A DNA stretch of 64,000 nucleotides from Gammaproteobacteria bacterium (lineage in GTDB: Bacteria > Pseudomonadota > Gammaproteobacteria > Pseudomonadales > Cellvibrionaceae): NCBI GenBank assembly GCA_021151625.1, contig JAGKWY010000049.1, positions 12,741-76,740 on the forward strand, read 5' to 3'. The notes beneath the pieces are model-generated. The model was not told where the DNA came from and did not search any database. It saw only the letters and a program-made list of their open reading frames with translations. The translations under genes and the position numbers were made by a program. Within the stretch, counting starts at the first letter, position 1. The number at the start of each line of letters is the position of its first letter. Of the stretch, positions 1-8,351 are shown piece by piece.

Positions 1-426
1 AATCAGGGAGCAGTCGCTATCTATTTTTATCCGCTTATTGGAAGGCCTGATTCACCGCCCATGTTAGGTTGGAACGAAATTCCCGGAGCAAGAGGCTGTA
101 CGCCACAATCTTGTTCCTTTCGTGATCTTTATTCTGAATTTAAGGGACTTGGCGTAAGCCTTTACGGTGCAAGTAGCCAATCTCATTTGGAGCAAGCAGA
201 GGCATCAAAACGTCTCCACCTACCTTTTGAATTGGTTAGTGATGCTTCCTTTGAGTTGGCTTCTGCATTAAGACTCCCAACTTTTGAGTACAATTCTTCA
301 GTATTAATTAAAAGACTTACTTTAGTTCTGGTAAACGGAATAATTGAAAAGGTTTTTTATCCCGTTTTCCCGCCGAATGAAAATGCAGCTAATGTCATAG
401 CCTGGTTTAAAGAAAATCAAGCTTAA
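1..426 (+). CDS. PrxQ/BCP-type peroxiredoxin, 5' end cut by window
   Basis: The reading frame is open from base 1, so the start lies outside the window. The visible 141 residues carry a thioredoxin-fold start (AIYFYPLIGRPDSPP) and the motif PGARGCTPQSCSFRD. The peroxidatic Cys and a second Cys five residues later give the C-x4-C arrangement of the PrxQ/bacterioferritin-comigratory subfamily, which reduces hydroperoxides with thioredoxin-type donors. No signal peptide can be judged. The stop TAA is part of TAACAA (424-429), a hexamer that recurs at the ends of other genes in this block. Substrate is unknown; the family call is firm. Confidence 0.85.
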   Translation, partial: NQGAVAIYFYPLIGRPDSPPMLGWNEIPGARGCTPQSCSFRDLYSEFKGLGVSLYGASSQSHLEQAEASKRLHLPFELVSDASFELASALRLPTFEYNSSVLIKRLTLVLVNGIIEKVFYPVFPPNENAANVIAWFKENQA

Positions 427-778
427 CAAGGGACTGTGGTAAAAAATCAATGCCTGCAACCCAAATTTAGCTAGATTGCCAACCGCAACTATCGCGCACA
501 ATGGCATTCCAACTCGCGCACTTTGTGCGATGAACTGCTAATGAAAACTGCCTAAATCTGTAATATGAAGAAATGGAAAATGAATAAACATTTCGAAATC
601 TGTCTAGCCGATATTGCAATTACCCTAACAAACGCCCCCGTGCACTGGACCTCCCAGATTATCTACGATCTCACTATGTAAAAAGTTACATTCGATGAAT
701 CCAAAGCGAATCCTTAGCCCATCTAAGGTTAACTGTAACGTAATAAGTTATAATTTTAATCAGCCAATTGGAAAATAT
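427..778 (+). other. Intergenic stretch with short palindrome and attC-like core
   Basis: No convincing gene. It contains a short inverted repeat CGCAC-TTT-GTGCG around 526-539 and the string TAACAAACGCC at 626-636, which equals the start of the Vibrio-type attC (VCR) consensus as I remember it. A matching distal GTTRRRY half was not found. A 38-codon ORF at 565-681 is present but has no recognisable start context. Confidence 0.4.
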
Positions 779-1585
779 ATGTTATTAAAATTATCTGTTA
801 CAACTATCTCCCTATTATTCTCCCTGTTAGCCTTTTCTCAAACGGATGCATCCAGCACATCGGCACATACTGGTAGCACAAAGAAAATTCTTATTATTGC
901 TTCGAACATGGTAGATATGGGCGACCCGGATAAGCACGAGGCCAGAAACGATCTCTGGGAGTATGCACCGCCCTACCATGTATTTATTTCACATGGTTAC
1001 GACGCGGACTTTGCTTCTCCGCAGGGAGGTCCCGTGCCATTTATGAGGGATCCCTTGGGAATTAGCAGCTACACCATCAAATATGAGGGTTTCTCGCGTA
1101 AAGCCAACAATTCCTTAGCGCCTAAGCAGGTGAATCCAGGTGAGTACTCAGCAGTATTCATCGGTGGGGGTTATGGCAATGTTTTTGATGTAGCCTCTAA
1201 TAAAGATTTGCTCAACATCATAGCGAAAATCTACGAGAATGGCGGAGTGATTGGCAGCAGTGGTCATGGCGCCAGCGCCTTTGCGAACGTGAAGCTTTCC
1301 AGCGGTCAGCCCCTTGTAAAAGGTAAACGCATTGCAGGCTTCCCTAACTCAACAGAGAAAGAAAAGGATTGGGCAAAACAAGGGAGCCTGCTCCCCTTTT
1401 TAGTTGAAGAGAAGCTGAAAGAAAATGGGGCGATCACAGTGAACAAAGACAATATTCCAGACAAGCATGATGTAATTATTGATAATCGCATTGTCTCGAC
1501 CATGTTCCTGCCATCTGCAGCATTAGTAGCGAAAGAAATGCTTATTTTGCTTGAGAACAACAGAAAATCTGATAAATCAAAATAA
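779..1585 (+). CDS. Secreted DJ-1/PfpI (class I glutamine amidotransferase-like) protein lacking the nucleophile Cys
   Basis: About 268 residues. An ATG at 695 is in frame, but the ATG at 779 begins a proper Sec signal peptide (MLLKLSVTTISLLFSLLAFSQ), so it is preferred. The body matches the DJ-1/PfpI fold: KILIIASN near the N-terminus, GGGYGNVFD, then the nucleophile-elbow region GSSGHGASAF. Catalytic members have Cys-His-Gly in this elbow (as in VCHGP); here the Cys position is Gly, while the acidic Asp/Glu region is less clear. This may be a binding protein or pseudo-enzyme rather than a glyoxalase or amidase. The size suggests the Hsp31-like subgroup. It sits alone between unrelated small genes. 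Confidence 0.75.
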   Translation: MLLKLSVTTISLLFSLLAFSQTDASSTSAHTGSTKKILIIASNMVDMGDPDKHEARNDLWEYAPPYHVFISHGYDADFASPQGGPVPFMRDPLGISSYTIKYEGFSRKANNSLAPKQVNPGEYSAVFIGGGYGNVFDVASNKDLLNIIAKIYENGGVIGSSGHGASAFANVKLSSGQPLVKGKRIAGFPNSTEKEKDWAKQGSLLPFLVEEKLKENGAITVNKDNIPDKHDVIIDNRIVSTMFLPSAALVAKEMLILLENNRKSDKSK

Positions 1586-1658
1586 GCCACGAAACAACGA
1601 TTAACAAATAATACGCACATTTTGTGCGGGAAAGGTCACATAAAAGGAACAACAAGTA

Positions 1659-2096
1659 ATGCTTGGAAATTGTCTCTGTGGGAAGGTTAGTTTTGAAATT
1701 GACCGTAAAAATATTAATCTGTACCAATGTCATTGTTCTTTATGTAGAAAGCAAAGCGGTTCTTATTCAAATGCCGCCACTATCATAGAAAACGAAAGGT
1801 TTCGCTTTCTAACCGGCAAAGAACTTATAAATAGCTGGGTTAAAGATTCTGGCTTCCGCTCTGATTTTTGTAGCATTTGCGGTTCGCCAGTGCCCAATCC
1901 CTTAAGAAATACAAACTTCTATTGGGTGCCAGCCGGGTTATTAGAAAATACCAACCCATCTAATAAAGTAATCTTGCATTTGTGCCTAAACTCAAAAGCT
2001 AATTGGGCACCTTTGGCTCTGAACACAGAAAATTATGAAGAGCTTCCACCTTTAAGTTATTTAATTGAATGTTTAAATCCGGAAGAAAATATCTAA
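1659..2096 (+). CDS. GFA-family zinc protein (CENP-V/GFA domain)
   Basis: 145 residues forming one GFA domain. Zinc-binding cysteines are visible as CLC near the N-terminus, CHCSLC about 20 residues later, and CSICG further on, the order used by glutathione-dependent formaldehyde-activating enzyme and centromere protein V relatives. Most members of this large family are not true formaldehyde enzymes, so only the fold is assigned. SD-like AAAGGA lies upstream. The stop codon is within TAACAA (2094-2099). A second, divergent member lies at 5221. Confidence 0.85.
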   Translation: MLGNCLCGKVSFEIDRKNINLYQCHCSLCRKQSGSYSNAATIIENERFRFLTGKELINSWVKDSGFRSDFCSICGSPVPNPLRNTNFYWVPAGLLENTNPSNKVILHLCLNSKANWAPLALNTENYEELPPLSYLIECLNPEENI

Positions 2097-2153
2097 CAAG
2101 TGACTGAGCCTCATGTAAACATCTAAACGCACACCATTCGCTAACAGGAAAAT

Positions 2154-2603
2154 ATGAATAAAGGCTATTGGTTTACTGCTAACATTTTTGAAATCACCAT
2201 AGGTGAAGATGAAGCCACAAACCCAGGATGCTATGGAAAAAATCTGGCTCAATGGCTTTGCAAGAAATTTAGGGCTATTGGTTACACCAATGCTGAAGTA
2301 GTTCCAGAAGACTGGGGTTGGTGCGTTGTCTGCTCAACCAATGAAGTGACAACCTGGATCGGCTGCGGGGTTGTGCAAACCGAAGACCTAATCAACTCGT
2401 ACGATCCAACAAACCCGCCCAAGGGTAGCGAAGTGGTCTGGCATGTTTTCGCACAGGCTGAGGTGCCTATATTTAAAGTTTCCGGACTCTTAAAAAAGCT
2501 AATGGGAAAAATTAGCATTCAGGAGCACGAATATAAATTGGCAAGAGAGCTGGCACTAGTACTCAGCAGTGAGCCCTCCATTTGTTTGTGCCAAGAGCCA
2601 TAA
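2154..2603 (+). CDS. Conserved-looking hypothetical protein, cytosolic
   Basis: 149 residues with no signal peptide or membrane segment. It is rich in Trp and acidic residues, with the stretch VVPEDWGWCVV followed by TTWIGCGVV. Small soluble proteins with such a Trp-Gly-Trp core are common among accessory and immunity-type genes, but I do not recognise a named family. Start ATG follows a short A-rich leader (AGGAAA). A 20-bp near-perfect palindrome lies just after the stop (2610-2629). Confidence 0.65.
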   Translation: MNKGYWFTANIFEITIGEDEATNPGCYGKNLAQWLCKKFRAIGYTNAEVVPEDWGWCVVCSTNEVTTWIGCGVVQTEDLINSYDPTNPPKGSEVVWHVFAQAEVPIFKVSGLLKKLMGKISIQEHEYKLARELALVLSSEPSICLCQEP

Positions 2604-2609
2604 ATCTGA

Positions 2610-2629
2610 AGTGATCTAATTAGGTCACT
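2610..2629. repeat. 20-bp near-perfect palindrome after 2154-2603 gene
   Basis: AGTGATCTAA followed directly by TTAGGTCACT, one mismatch that still forms a G-U pair. It has no following T-tract, so it is unlikely to be a standard intrinsic terminator. It may be an operator or a relic of a recombination site. Confidence 0.4.
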
Positions 2630-2801
2630 ATACGCGCCTATGGCATCAACATATAAAGCCGCATATGGTACTGCCAACCAGTACATTTCGCGCACGCGAC
2701 GGCTCCAGAGCCATCGAGTTGTGATTATGCTACACAAAAGTATTCCACAAGACACAAACTGTGTGTGCACCTAAAATTAGCTAAACATGTAGGGATAGAT
2801 A

Positions 2802-3440
2802 ATGCTAAAGAAACTTTCACTTTATTCCGGAATGGTCATTCCAGCCTGGCTTTTTATTGGGGTGACTATTGCAGGACTAATGAATCCGGAGTACAACCAC
2901 CTCAATCAGGCAATGAGTGAGCTAGGTGCAAAAGGATCCACCACTCATAGTATTTCCCCGTTAATTAATAATTTTCCCCTGGGTATACTCTTTATTGCCT
3001 TTGGCCTCCATCTCATTTCAACCCTTAAGCACTCAAAACTGGCTATAGCTTCTGGCGTAATGGTGCTGGTTCATGGTGTTGGGAGCATTTCTGCCGGCTA
3101 CTTTTCTTGCGACTCAAGCTGCCAACCAGTGTCACCATCGAACTCCCAGATTATGCATAATCTATCCGGTTTTATAATGTTCCTTTCGCTCACCATAGCG
3201 GGTTGGCTATGGGTTTATCTGGGCAAAAAGCAACTTGGCTCTATGTTTCTTTCCTGGTTTTCATTTTTTTCAATGGTTATTGCACTAGGTGCTGCATTAA
3301 TGCTTCCAGCAGCTGTAGAGTCAGGCCACAATTTTGGGTTGTATCAACGCGTAAACTATGGAGTATCGGTTATTTGGCTGGCAACCTTATCTTATATGCT
3401 TGTGCGATTTCAGGAGAAACATAACCAAAAAAGCAATTAA
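2802..3440 (+). CDS. DUF998-family integral membrane protein
   Basis: 212 residues with about six hydrophobic segments. The N-terminal part has YNHLNQAMSELGAKG after the first segment, a signature of DUF998 proteins (YNxxxQxxSELGA). The function of the family is unknown; members sit in the inner membrane. A good SD (AGGGA) precedes the ATG. It is followed 64 bp later by an unrelated DUF7000-like gene with its own ribosome-binding site. Confidence 0.85.
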   Translation: MLKKLSLYSGMVIPAWLFIGVTIAGLMNPEYNHLNQAMSELGAKGSTTHSISPLINNFPLGILFIAFGLHLISTLKHSKLAIASGVMVLVHGVGSISAGYFSCDSSCQPVSPSNSQIMHNLSGFIMFLSLTIAGWLWVYLGKKQLGSMFLSWFSFFSMVIALGAALMLPAAVESGHNFGLYQRVNYGVSVIWLATLSYMLVRFQEKHNQKSN

Positions 3441-3504
3441 AAAGCAAAAAGCACCCAGGTCGTTACTGTGTTTGTTTGTCAGCTTAAATCAGGGAGTACG
3501 AACC

Positions 3505-3996
3505 ATGTTAGACAAAAGTTTAAATGCCAGGATACCAGCGTATAAGAAAGCTTTCGCGAGCGGAGAGATCCAAAAAACGTATCAAAATCTAGTTGGCATA
3601 GCTCAAAATATTAGAACTGATTTTTCAAAAAAGTACGAAGGCGAATATACCGTTGCAAATTTACTGCACGGTTACATCGACTTTACATACTTCTATCTGC
3701 AAAACGATTACCTAAAAAAACATAAACTTAAGTTCGCCATTGTACTAAATCATCAACGCGCGCACTTCGAACTCTGGTTACTCGGCCAAACAAAGGACGT
3801 ACAAGCACGTTATTGGAAAAAATTAAAAGGAGTAAAGTGGGTAAATGACCAAGCAATGCCAGAATATTCAATCTTTGAAACAATATTACTTCCGCTACCT
3901 GATTTTGATGATTTCAAGATATTGTCAAAATCCGTTCACCGTGCGTTTGGATCACTATCAAAGGAAATTTTCGAAATATTGGTGGCATATGAGTAA
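3505..3996 (+). CDS. DUF7000-like cytosolic protein
   Basis: 163 residues. The open frame extends back into the DUF998 gene, but the ATG at 3505 has an SD (AGGGAG at 3491-3496) and begins the conserved part. The pattern of AYKKAFASGEIQKTYQ, GYIDFTYFY, LKKHKLKFAIVLNHQ and FELWLLGQ with VQARY resembles DUF7000 proteins as I remember them. They are soluble, of unknown role, and scattered in accessory regions. No catalytic motif is evident. Confidence 0.7.
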   Translation: MLDKSLNARIPAYKKAFASGEIQKTYQNLVGIAQNIRTDFSKKYEGEYTVANLLHGYIDFTYFYLQNDYLKKHKLKFAIVLNHQRAHFELWLLGQTKDVQARYWKKLKGVKWVNDQAMPEYSIFETILLPLPDFDDFKILSKSVHRAFGSLSKEIFEILVAYE

Positions 3997-4166
3997 TGGT
4001 GCTTAAAGCAGAACCTAACTCACCAGTAATTGGCTGATTTTTCTGGATTTTCAGCTAGCTTAGCCGCATTAAGCAGTTTAACCCAGATATTTTAGATTAT
4101 TGTGTTGATCACATCAGTCCAATTCAAAATTTTCATGGCATTTAAGACCAAGCAAAAGGACAATCC

Positions 4167-4607
4167 GTGCGAACAAATAAATTCTTAATTCTTGCAGCAC
4201 TTTGCAGTGGCGCAGCTGCCCTACTGCATTTAGGTTGCATTATCTTTGGTGGCGATTGGTACAGATTCTTTGGTGCCGGTGAACAAATGGCACAAATGGC
4301 TGAAGCGGGACATATTTATCCAACAATCGTCACCTTGATCATAGCTGGGCTGTTAACGATCTGGTCACTTTATGCATTATCCGGCGCGGGCATTATCATT
4401 AGACTTCCATTGTTGCGCCCGGCACTATGCTTAATCGCAGCAATCTATTTATTACGCGGAGTAATTTTTATACCCTTAATGCCCATGTTTCCCGACAACA
4501 GCACTACCTTCTGGATACTTAGCTCATTAATTTGTTTAGTATTTGGTTTAGTGTATGCATTAGGTATCAGGCAGTCATGGGCCTATTTGGGTCGAGTAAA
4601 CACTTAA
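4167..4607 (+). CDS. Small four-helix membrane protein, unknown function
   Basis: 146 residues starting at GTG, chosen because AAAAGGA lies 6 bases upstream and there is no better ATG. Four hydrophobic segments fill the sequence, with the loop GGDWYRFFGAGEQMAQMAEAG between the first and second. Similar small proteins are found as conserved hypotheticals in proteobacteria, but I cannot assign a family securely. It is a single gene with its own SD. Confidence 0.7.
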   Translation: MRTNKFLILAALCSGAAALLHLGCIIFGGDWYRFFGAGEQMAQMAEAGHIYPTIVTLIIAGLLTIWSLYALSGAGIIIRLPLLRPALCLIAAIYLLRGVIFIPLMPMFPDNSTTFWILSSLICLVFGLVYALGIRQSWAYLGRVNT

Positions 4608-4738
4608 CACTTCCTACCTTGTGCTTTCTAAACCTCTCAACTAATTCCGCCATGCCAAAGCAAAGTGAGTGAAAATCAACAGCCAGGGATATATAGTTAG
4701 GTCTCTTGAAGAAACCGCTGGACCAAAAGGAAGATCAA

Positions 4739-5176
4739 GTGAAAACCCTAAGTCAGCTTATAACTCTATCCGCATTTTTATTTTCCGCACACACATCAGC
4801 GGAGTGCCTAAAAGACGGGCAGAATGTAACCCTCACAGGCACTATATTCAGAGAAACCTTTCCCGGCCCGCCCAATTACGAAAGCATTGAGGATGGGGAT
4901 ACACCTGAAACATATTGGATTTTAACCATCAAAACACCGCAGTGTGTAATAGCAGAGTCAGCGGAAAACGACGAGCTTTACGAAGTTGCAAATTCAACTA
5001 TTCGCTTTCAGCTAGCATTTGAAACCTCCAATACTTACCAATCACAAAAAAATCTGGAAGGAAGTACTGCTGTAGTCAAAGGTCAGTTATTTATTGGAAC
5101 TTCTGGCCACCACCATACAGAAGCACTCATTTCAGTAAAAAGTATATCGACCGCTAGCCTCCAGGCCAGTCAATGA
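4739..5176 (+). CDS. Secreted DUF4431 protein
   Basis: The GTG start at 4739 is preferred over the in-frame ATG at 4706 because AGGA lies 6 bases before it and it yields a clean signal peptide (VKTLSQLITLSAFLFSAHTSA, cut before ECLKDG). The mature part has LTGTIFRETFPGPPNYESI, a central PETYWIL, QLAF and the C-terminal TSGHHHTEALISV, the pattern of DUF4431. Members are periplasmic and of unknown function. The two Cys residues (ECLKDG, PQCVIA) may form a disulfide. Confidence 0.8.
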   Translation: MKTLSQLITLSAFLFSAHTSAECLKDGQNVTLTGTIFRETFPGPPNYESIEDGDTPETYWILTIKTPQCVIAESAENDELYEVANSTIRFQLAFETSNTYQSQKNLEGSTAVVKGQLFIGTSGHHHTEALISVKSISTASLQASQ

Positions 5177-5220
5177 CTTAAAAGCAGAGAACCAAATATC
5201 CCAACCAGGAAACTGATTTT

Positions 5221-5631
5221 ATGAACGGCAGCTGTCTTTGTGGTGGTGTTAAATTTAGTTTCGATAAATTCGAAGGTGGGATTGCAAACTGCCACTGCTC
5301 AATGTGCAGGAAATTTAGCGGTTCAGCATACGGAACCTTTGGTACAGTGAGTACCGAAAACCTGAATTGGGAATCTGGTTTTAAACTTATCAAAATTTTT
5401 CATTCTTCCGAGAAAGCCCACAGGGGGTTTTGTTCACATTGTGGCTCAAGCATTTTTTATCGACTATCAACTCACAATGCTCCCTTTGAAATTGCATTTG
5501 GCCTGTTAGAATCAGAGCCTACAGAGTTACCAACAGCCAATATATATTGCGCGTATCGGCCTAACTGGCCTCGCAACATAGACGACATGCCGGATTTTAA
5601 AGAGTCCAGAATGATTGAGGCTAAACCTTAA
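5221..5631 (+). CDS. GFA-family zinc protein, second copy
   Basis: 136 residues with CLCGG, NCHCSMCRKFSG and CSHCGSS, the full set of GFA-domain zinc ligands. It is a better match to the family core than the copy at 1659 (GSAYGTFG after the second motif, then CGSSIFYR). The two are distant paralogs rather than a recent duplication. The substrate is unknown. It begins 44 bp after the DUF4431 gene with its own SD (AGGAAA). Confidence 0.88.
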   Translation: MNGSCLCGGVKFSFDKFEGGIANCHCSMCRKFSGSAYGTFGTVSTENLNWESGFKLIKIFHSSEKAHRGFCSHCGSSIFYRLSTHNAPFEIAFGLLESEPTELPTANIYCAYRPNWPRNIDDMPDFKESRMIEAKP

Positions 5632-5707
5632 TGCTACATCCTGTTTGACAGGGCTCAATTAAAACACCCCAACCTTAAGATGCATGCAACGCTAAAAGGA
5701 GAACTTT

Positions 5708-6103
5708 ATGAAAAAGCTACTTTTAATTTTATTAGCCCTGCTTCCTATCCATGCATTTGGAAATAGCCAACCAAAAACTCCGCTGGATGTAGTGAATACC
5801 CGAATGGCAGCCTATAACAACCATGACTTAACCAGTTTCCTTAATACCTATTCTGAGAATATTCAAATATTCACCTATCCCAGCAAGCCATTAGGGAAAC
5901 CCGGGAAAGAGCACCTCGCCTTTATTTTTGAACCTATGTTTAAAGAAAAGAGCGTTCACGTGGAAATCCACAGCCAGATCACCCAGGGCAATTACGTGGT
6001 AAACCACGAAACCGTAACTTATGACAAGAAGCCACAAAAATACGTATCTATTTATGAAGTTGAAAATGGCTTGATTAAGAGCGTACAGTTTTTGAGAGAA
6101 TAA
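5708..6103 (+). CDS. Secreted SnoaL/NTF2-like protein
   Basis: 131 residues. It has a strong SD (AAAAGGAG) and a signal peptide (MKKLLLILLALLPIHAFGNS). The mature part begins with PLDVVNTRMAAYNNHDLTSFLNTYSEN, the helix-helix opening of the NTF2-like/SnoaL superfamily, and ends with a beta-strand pair (KYVSIYEVENGLIKSVQFL). Such folds bind small molecules or act as isomerases. No function can be inferred from context. Confidence 0.8.
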   Translation: MKKLLLILLALLPIHAFGNSQPKTPLDVVNTRMAAYNNHDLTSFLNTYSENIQIFTYPSKPLGKPGKEHLAFIFEPMFKEKSVHVEIHSQITQGNYVVNHETVTYDKKPQKYVSIYEVENGLIKSVQFLRE

Positions 6104-6145
6104 TGTTTTCGTGAAAAATCATCTAAAAATCACAAGGAGTATTAC

Positions 6146-6445
6146 ATGAAGGTACTGGCAATTATTGAAACGAATGTTACCAATCCATCATGGATTGAGG
6201 ATTACACAAAAAATGTTACTCCAATGCTGCTGAAGTACGGTGGAAGGTATTTAACCAGAACGAACAATATTGATCTGATCGAGGGCTCTGAAAAACCACA
6301 CTTCTCAGTAGTGGCAGAATTCCCGTCAAAAGAAATAGCTCTGGAATTTTACAACTCTCGGGAATATGCGCCTTACAAAAATTCCAGACTGGCGGGATCG
6401 AGTTCCAAGTTTCTGTTAGTTAATGTGGAAAATGGTGCCGGTTGA
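6146..6445 (+). CDS. DUF1330 family protein
   Basis: 99 residues, start supported by AAGGAG 8 bases upstream. It has a ferredoxin-like alpha-beta pattern with YTKNVTPMLLKYGGRYLTR and PSKEIALEFYNSREYAPYKNSR, typical of DUF1330 (dimeric alpha/beta-barrel superfamily). Function unknown; cytosolic. It lies 42 bp after the SnoaL-like gene and may be co-transcribed. Confidence 0.85.
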   Translation: MKVLAIIETNVTNPSWIEDYTKNVTPMLLKYGGRYLTRTNNIDLIEGSEKPHFSVVAEFPSKEIALEFYNSREYAPYKNSRLAGSSSKFLLVNVENGAG

Positions 6446-6486
6446 TTAGTCCACAGCCCTACTTTTAAAAGGCTCTACGTATAATT

Positions 6487-6912
6487 ATGGAAACACCTCC
6501 GTTCTATGATGAAGTACTCCTTTTGGCATCAACCCTTGTGGATTCACAAGACACAGCCGAACAGTGCTGGTCCGCATATGAAGAGTTGCGAAAAGTATGT
6601 GAATGCAATTCCGGCTCCAAAAACGACCATCCCTTTCAGTGGGAAACTCTGGCAGATTTCACACTAAATAATGCAGAGGCTTTAAAGATTTACACAACTG
6701 CATTACAACTGGCCGAAGCACTACAACTTACCGAATATTCTTTGTCCATCCAACTTGCTATGGCTGAACGTTACCTGCAACTTAATGAACAGGACCACGC
6801 CTTTACATTCGCCGACGCGGCAAATGAGTCAGCCAAGAATACGACTGACTTGGAGCTTCGCAAACAAATTAGTGAGTTTTTACTCAAAATTTGCAACAAA
6901 AAGCAGCAATAG
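6487..6912 (+). CDS. All-helical hypothetical protein, TPR-like
   Basis: 141 residues, almost entirely alpha-helical by composition, with short Ala/Leu-rich helices (EALKIYTTALQLAEALQLTEYSLSIQLAMAERYLQL) that look like a degenerate tetratricopeptide pair. It has no signal peptide. There is no clear SD. It is followed 7 bases later by a lipoprotein gene and is probably co-transcribed with it. I do not recognise a named family. Confidence 0.6.
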   Translation: METPPFYDEVLLLASTLVDSQDTAEQCWSAYEELRKVCECNSGSKNDHPFQWETLADFTLNNAEALKIYTTALQLAEALQLTEYSLSIQLAMAERYLQLNEQDHAFTFADAANESAKNTTDLELRKQISEFLLKICNKKQQ

Positions 6913-6919
6913 GCGAGCG

Positions 6920-7438
6920 ATGAAAAATTACTCTATCTTTCTGTTATCAATTGCGATTTTGGGGTGCACAATAGATTCAGAAGTCAATCATAGTTTGGAC
7001 GCCCCACAGGTAACAGAAGAAAGAAAACCTAATCATACCCATCCTGTTTTTGGTGGAACATTGTTTGGATATGACCATGGGGAGTTCGGAGGAGGACTGC
7101 TATTCGCAGATCGACAGAATAACACCCATAGAATACTTGACGAAAATATAGTAGGCATTTATAGCTCAAACTCTGACATTTTTGTCTTCACTGGTATCAG
7201 TCACCTATCCATTACTAAAGGTGCTATTTACAAAATTGACTTAAACCAAAAGCATTTTCCTCTTGCTCAAAAAATTGGAAAGCTTTCAGGAAAACCATAC
7301 AAAATCATCCCAAGTAAAGACAAGGGAATTGTCTTTAGAGTAAAAAATGAGTGTTATGCAATTAATTTTGAAGACGCCAAAAAAGTAAATACTTGCTCAC
7401 CAGAACAAATGTCAATAGAAGATGTCCAATCTCCATAA
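6920..7438 (+). CDS. Putative lipoprotein, unknown function
   Basis: 172 residues from ATG 6920, chosen over an upstream in-frame ATG because it gives a lipoprotein signal peptide (MKNYSIFLLSIAILGC, lipobox ILGC). The mature domain has Gly-rich FGGTLFGYDHGEFGGGLLF and repeated short beta strands, suggesting a beta-rich fold. Start is 7 bp after the preceding gene. Its role is unknown. Confidence 0.65.
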   Translation: MKNYSIFLLSIAILGCTIDSEVNHSLDAPQVTEERKPNHTHPVFGGTLFGYDHGEFGGGLLFADRQNNTHRILDENIVGIYSSNSDIFVFTGISHLSITKGAIYKIDLNQKHFPLAQKIGKLSGKPYKIIPSKDKGIVFRVKNECYAINFEDAKKVNTCSPEQMSIEDVQSP

Positions 7439-7450
7439 CGATTTCGAGTG

Positions 7451-8245
7451 ATGCAAACGCAGATGAGAATACTCTATCCATTTAATCCTCTTAAACCTGA
7501 TGAAGCCGATGAGCCATATCAGGATGAGTTTACATCCATAAAGAATAGTGGCGGGAAGTGTTCACTTTTCGATTTTGATTCGCTTGCGTTTGATGAATTC
7601 AAGCCAAAACCAGCCATTACTCAAGAAGAGGCAGTTTTGTATCGAGGCTGGATGCTCAATCCAGAGAAGTATCAAAATTTTATTGGGCATATTCACCAGC
7701 AGGGAGGTATTCCAATTACTAATCTCGATTCCTATACTAGCTGCCACCATATATCAGAATGGTACGAATTATGTAAAGAGTTCACCCCAGAGACCAAATT
7801 CTTTCAAAATGATGAAAACCTGATACGTAATGCTAAGTTATTGAACTGGCCAAAATACTTTGTAAAGGACTATGTAAAGTCCAATTCAACCGAGCGAGGC
7901 TCAATAGCTAACGCAGCGGAAGAAATAGCAGATATCCTGGAATTGATTGAAACATACCGAGGCTCAATTGAAGGAGGTGTTGCTTTACGAGCTTTTGAAG
8001 ATTTTTTAAAAGATACCGAAACCCGTTACTTTGTTTTTAAAGGAAAAGTCTATAGCCCTGGCTCATCGACTCCTGCGCTGGTAACTGCAATCGCTGCCCG
8101 CATTAAATCCCCATTTTTCTCAATTGATATTGCCCAAAAAGCAGACGGAGAATTTAGACTAATTGAAATTGGAGACGGCCAGGTCTCTGACAAAAAGTCT
8201 TGGTCAGCTGAGAATTTTTCGAAGATATTTATTGATAACGCATAA
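7451..8245 (+). CDS. ATP-grasp domain protein (DUF4343-type)
   Basis: About 264 residues. It ends with FSIDIAQKADGEFRLIEIGDGQVSD, the ATP/Mg-binding C-terminal motif of ATP-grasp proteins in the DUF4343 group. The middle has WPKYFVKDYVKS, corresponding to the strand with the ATP-binding Lys, and RAFEDF. These enzymes join a carboxylate to a nucleophile, and the partners are unknown here. Start could be GTG 7448, ATG 7451 or ATG 7463 (MRILYPFNPL). It stops in TAACAA (8243-8248). Confidence 0.8.
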   Translation: MQTQMRILYPFNPLKPDEADEPYQDEFTSIKNSGGKCSLFDFDSLAFDEFKPKPAITQEEAVLYRGWMLNPEKYQNFIGHIHQQGGIPITNLDSYTSCHHISEWYELCKEFTPETKFFQNDENLIRNAKLLNWPKYFVKDYVKSNSTERGSIANAAEEIADILELIETYRGSIEGGVALRAFEDFLKDTETRYFVFKGKVYSPGSSTPALVTAIAARIKSPFFSIDIAQKADGEFRLIEIGDGQVSDKKSWSAENFSKIFIDNA

Positions 8246-8262
8246 CAATTGAAATAGCGTAG

Positions 8263-8349
8263 TTTTCTCGCCTGTGCAGGTGCGTGAAAGAAGTCAAGCC
8301 GCCAGAGGATATCGCTTATGCTCTACGTAAGCTCGAAGCCATGGTCTAA
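8263..8349 (+). pseudogene. Possible remnant of a coding sequence ending VKPPEDIAYALRKLEAMV
   Basis: In this frame the short stretch from about 8263 to the TAA at 8347-8349 reads as a plausible C-terminus (PPEDIAYALRKLEAMV) although a stop (8260-8262) precedes it. The composition looks protein-like, and the stop overlaps GTCTAAC, which fits the RYYYAAC consensus of an attC R'' site. It may be the tail of a lost gene. Evidence is weak because the segment is only 29 codons. Confidence 0.3.
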
Positions 8350-8351
8350 CG

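Noticed and set aside
565..681. 38-codon ORF in the first intergenic stretch
   Set aside because: It spans the attC-like TAACAAACGCC, has no SD and its translation is not protein-like enough to support a gene.
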